From: Desulfobacula sp.
Lineage (GTDB): Bacteria; Desulfobacterota; Desulfobacteria; Desulfobacterales; Desulfobacteraceae
NCBI GenBank assembly: GCA_027858355.1
Contig: JAQICW010000148.1
Location: 1-5,807 of the forward strand
Length of the DNA stretch: 5,807 nt
Direction of reading: 5' to 3'
Positions within the stretch are counted from its first letter, which is position 1, and the number at the start of each line of letters is the position of its first letter. The translations under genes and the position numbers were made by a program. This document shows, one piece after another, positions 5,360-5,807 of this stretch. The notes below the pieces were generated by a model. The model was not told where the DNA came from and did no database searches. It saw only the letters and a list, made by a program, of their open reading frames with translations.

Positions 5360-5807
5360 TATTTTCCTTCTTTTTCTTCAGCAATAACATTGACTGTAAT
5401 TTCAGGTTCAACATCCTTGTAAAGACGAATGGGCACCTTGTATTCACCGATTTCTTTTATCGGCTCTGCAAGTAGGATAGAACGACGTTCAAGAATGATA
5501 TCCTGAAGGTTCAAAGATTCTTTGATGTCATGGGTAGTGACGGATCCGTAAAGGCGGGATTCTTCATGAACCTTGGCTTTGATTGTACATACAACGTTTT
5601 TAATTTTAGCAGCCATTTCTTCAGCAATCTTTCTTTCTTTGGCAATCTGAAGTTCAAGCTTTGCTTTTGTCTGTTCCATGACTTTTCTGTTCTGGGGTGT
5701 CGCAAAAATTGCTTTACCCTGGGGCAGAAGATAGTTGCGACCATATCCTGCCGCCACGTCACATTCTGCTCCTGCGATGCCGAGTGTGTCAATGGTTTCT
5801 TTTAATA
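5359..5807 (-). CDS. rplI: Large-subunit ribosomal protein bL9, start cut by window end
   Basis: bL9 binds 23S rRNA near the L1 stalk and bridges neighbouring ribosomes in polysomes. The frame stays open to the window edge: 148 complete codons are visible, beginning LKETIDTLGIAGAECD, so only a handful of N-terminal residues are missing. The GTG at 5757 is an internal Val, not the start. The N-terminal rRNA-binding lobe carries the family signature GAECDVAAGYGRNYLLPQG. A charged connecting helix rich in Lys, Glu and Ala follows (about 5700-5580), then the C-terminal lobe with GSVTTHDI, IKEIGEYKVPIRLY and VEPEITVNV. The tail EEKEGK is short and charged. Overall length is about 150 residues, normal for bL9. 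In many bacteria rplI ends the rpsF-rpsR operon with dnaB next door, as seen here. Confidence 0.95.
   Translation of the reverse strand, partial: LKETIDTLGIAGAECDVAAGYGRNYLLPQGKAIFATPQNRKVMEQTKAKLELQIAKERKIAEEMAAKIKNVVCTIKAKVHEESRLYGSVTTHDIKESLNLQDIILERRSILLAEPIKEIGEYKVPIRLYKDVEPEITVNVIAEEKEGK

Noticed and set aside
5755..5757. GTG as the rplI start
   Set aside because: The upstream codons to the window end encode the conserved bL9 N terminus, so the gene simply continues past the edge.
1..5807. Mobile elements, CRISPR arrays, tRNA or rRNA genes
   Set aside because: No transposase-like frame, spaced repeats, cloverleaf or rRNA-like stretch was found. Almost all sequence is accounted for by housekeeping genes.

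Overview
The window is ordinary bacterial chromosome, A+T-rich, with dense housekeeping genes. No mobile element, CRISPR array or RNA gene is visible. The protein flavour suggests a Desulfobacterales-like sulfate reducer of the former Deltaproteobacteria. The clues are a DnaA with an atypical DNA-reading motif, an HflX with a long N-terminal extension, a stand-alone GlcD-type FAD oxidase and the order rplI-dnaB-hflX. This assignment comes from memory of family flavour, not from a search.

Layout. On the + strand, the 3' end of a dnaA gene (1-531) is followed with no gap by a complete glcD-like FAD-linked oxidase (532-1911). Three tandem 12-bp units begin at the glcD stop codon. On the - strand, reading right to left, are rplI (bL9, cut by the window end), a strong rho-independent-type hairpin, dnaB (GTG start), hflX (overlapping dnaB by ATGA), and a probable small four-cysteine protein gene (2221-2000) that converges on glcD. 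The stretch between glcD and hflX is 386 bp and is explained mainly by that small gene.

How the genes fit together. The - strand cluster is a typical translation and replication group: a ribosomal protein, the replicative helicase and a ribosome-splitting GTPase. The + strand pair joins a replication initiator (or initiator-like paralogue) to an alpha-hydroxyacid oxidase, which has no obvious functional logic. The initiator and the helicase it would normally help load lie within about 4 kb of each other, on converging strands.

Most worth a second look: (1) the DnaA box-reading motif is Y-H-A where E. coli has D-H-T, and is one residue shorter; (2) the HflX N-terminal extension carries an HxH...TxxD pattern like a JAB/MPN metalloprotease fold; (3) the rplI-dnaB junction has a 16-bp terminator hairpin 13 nt before a GTG start with no visible Shine-Dalgarno, and a 17-codon mini-ORF that starts on the rplI stop codon runs through the hairpin. 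No clearly new multi-gene system is present.
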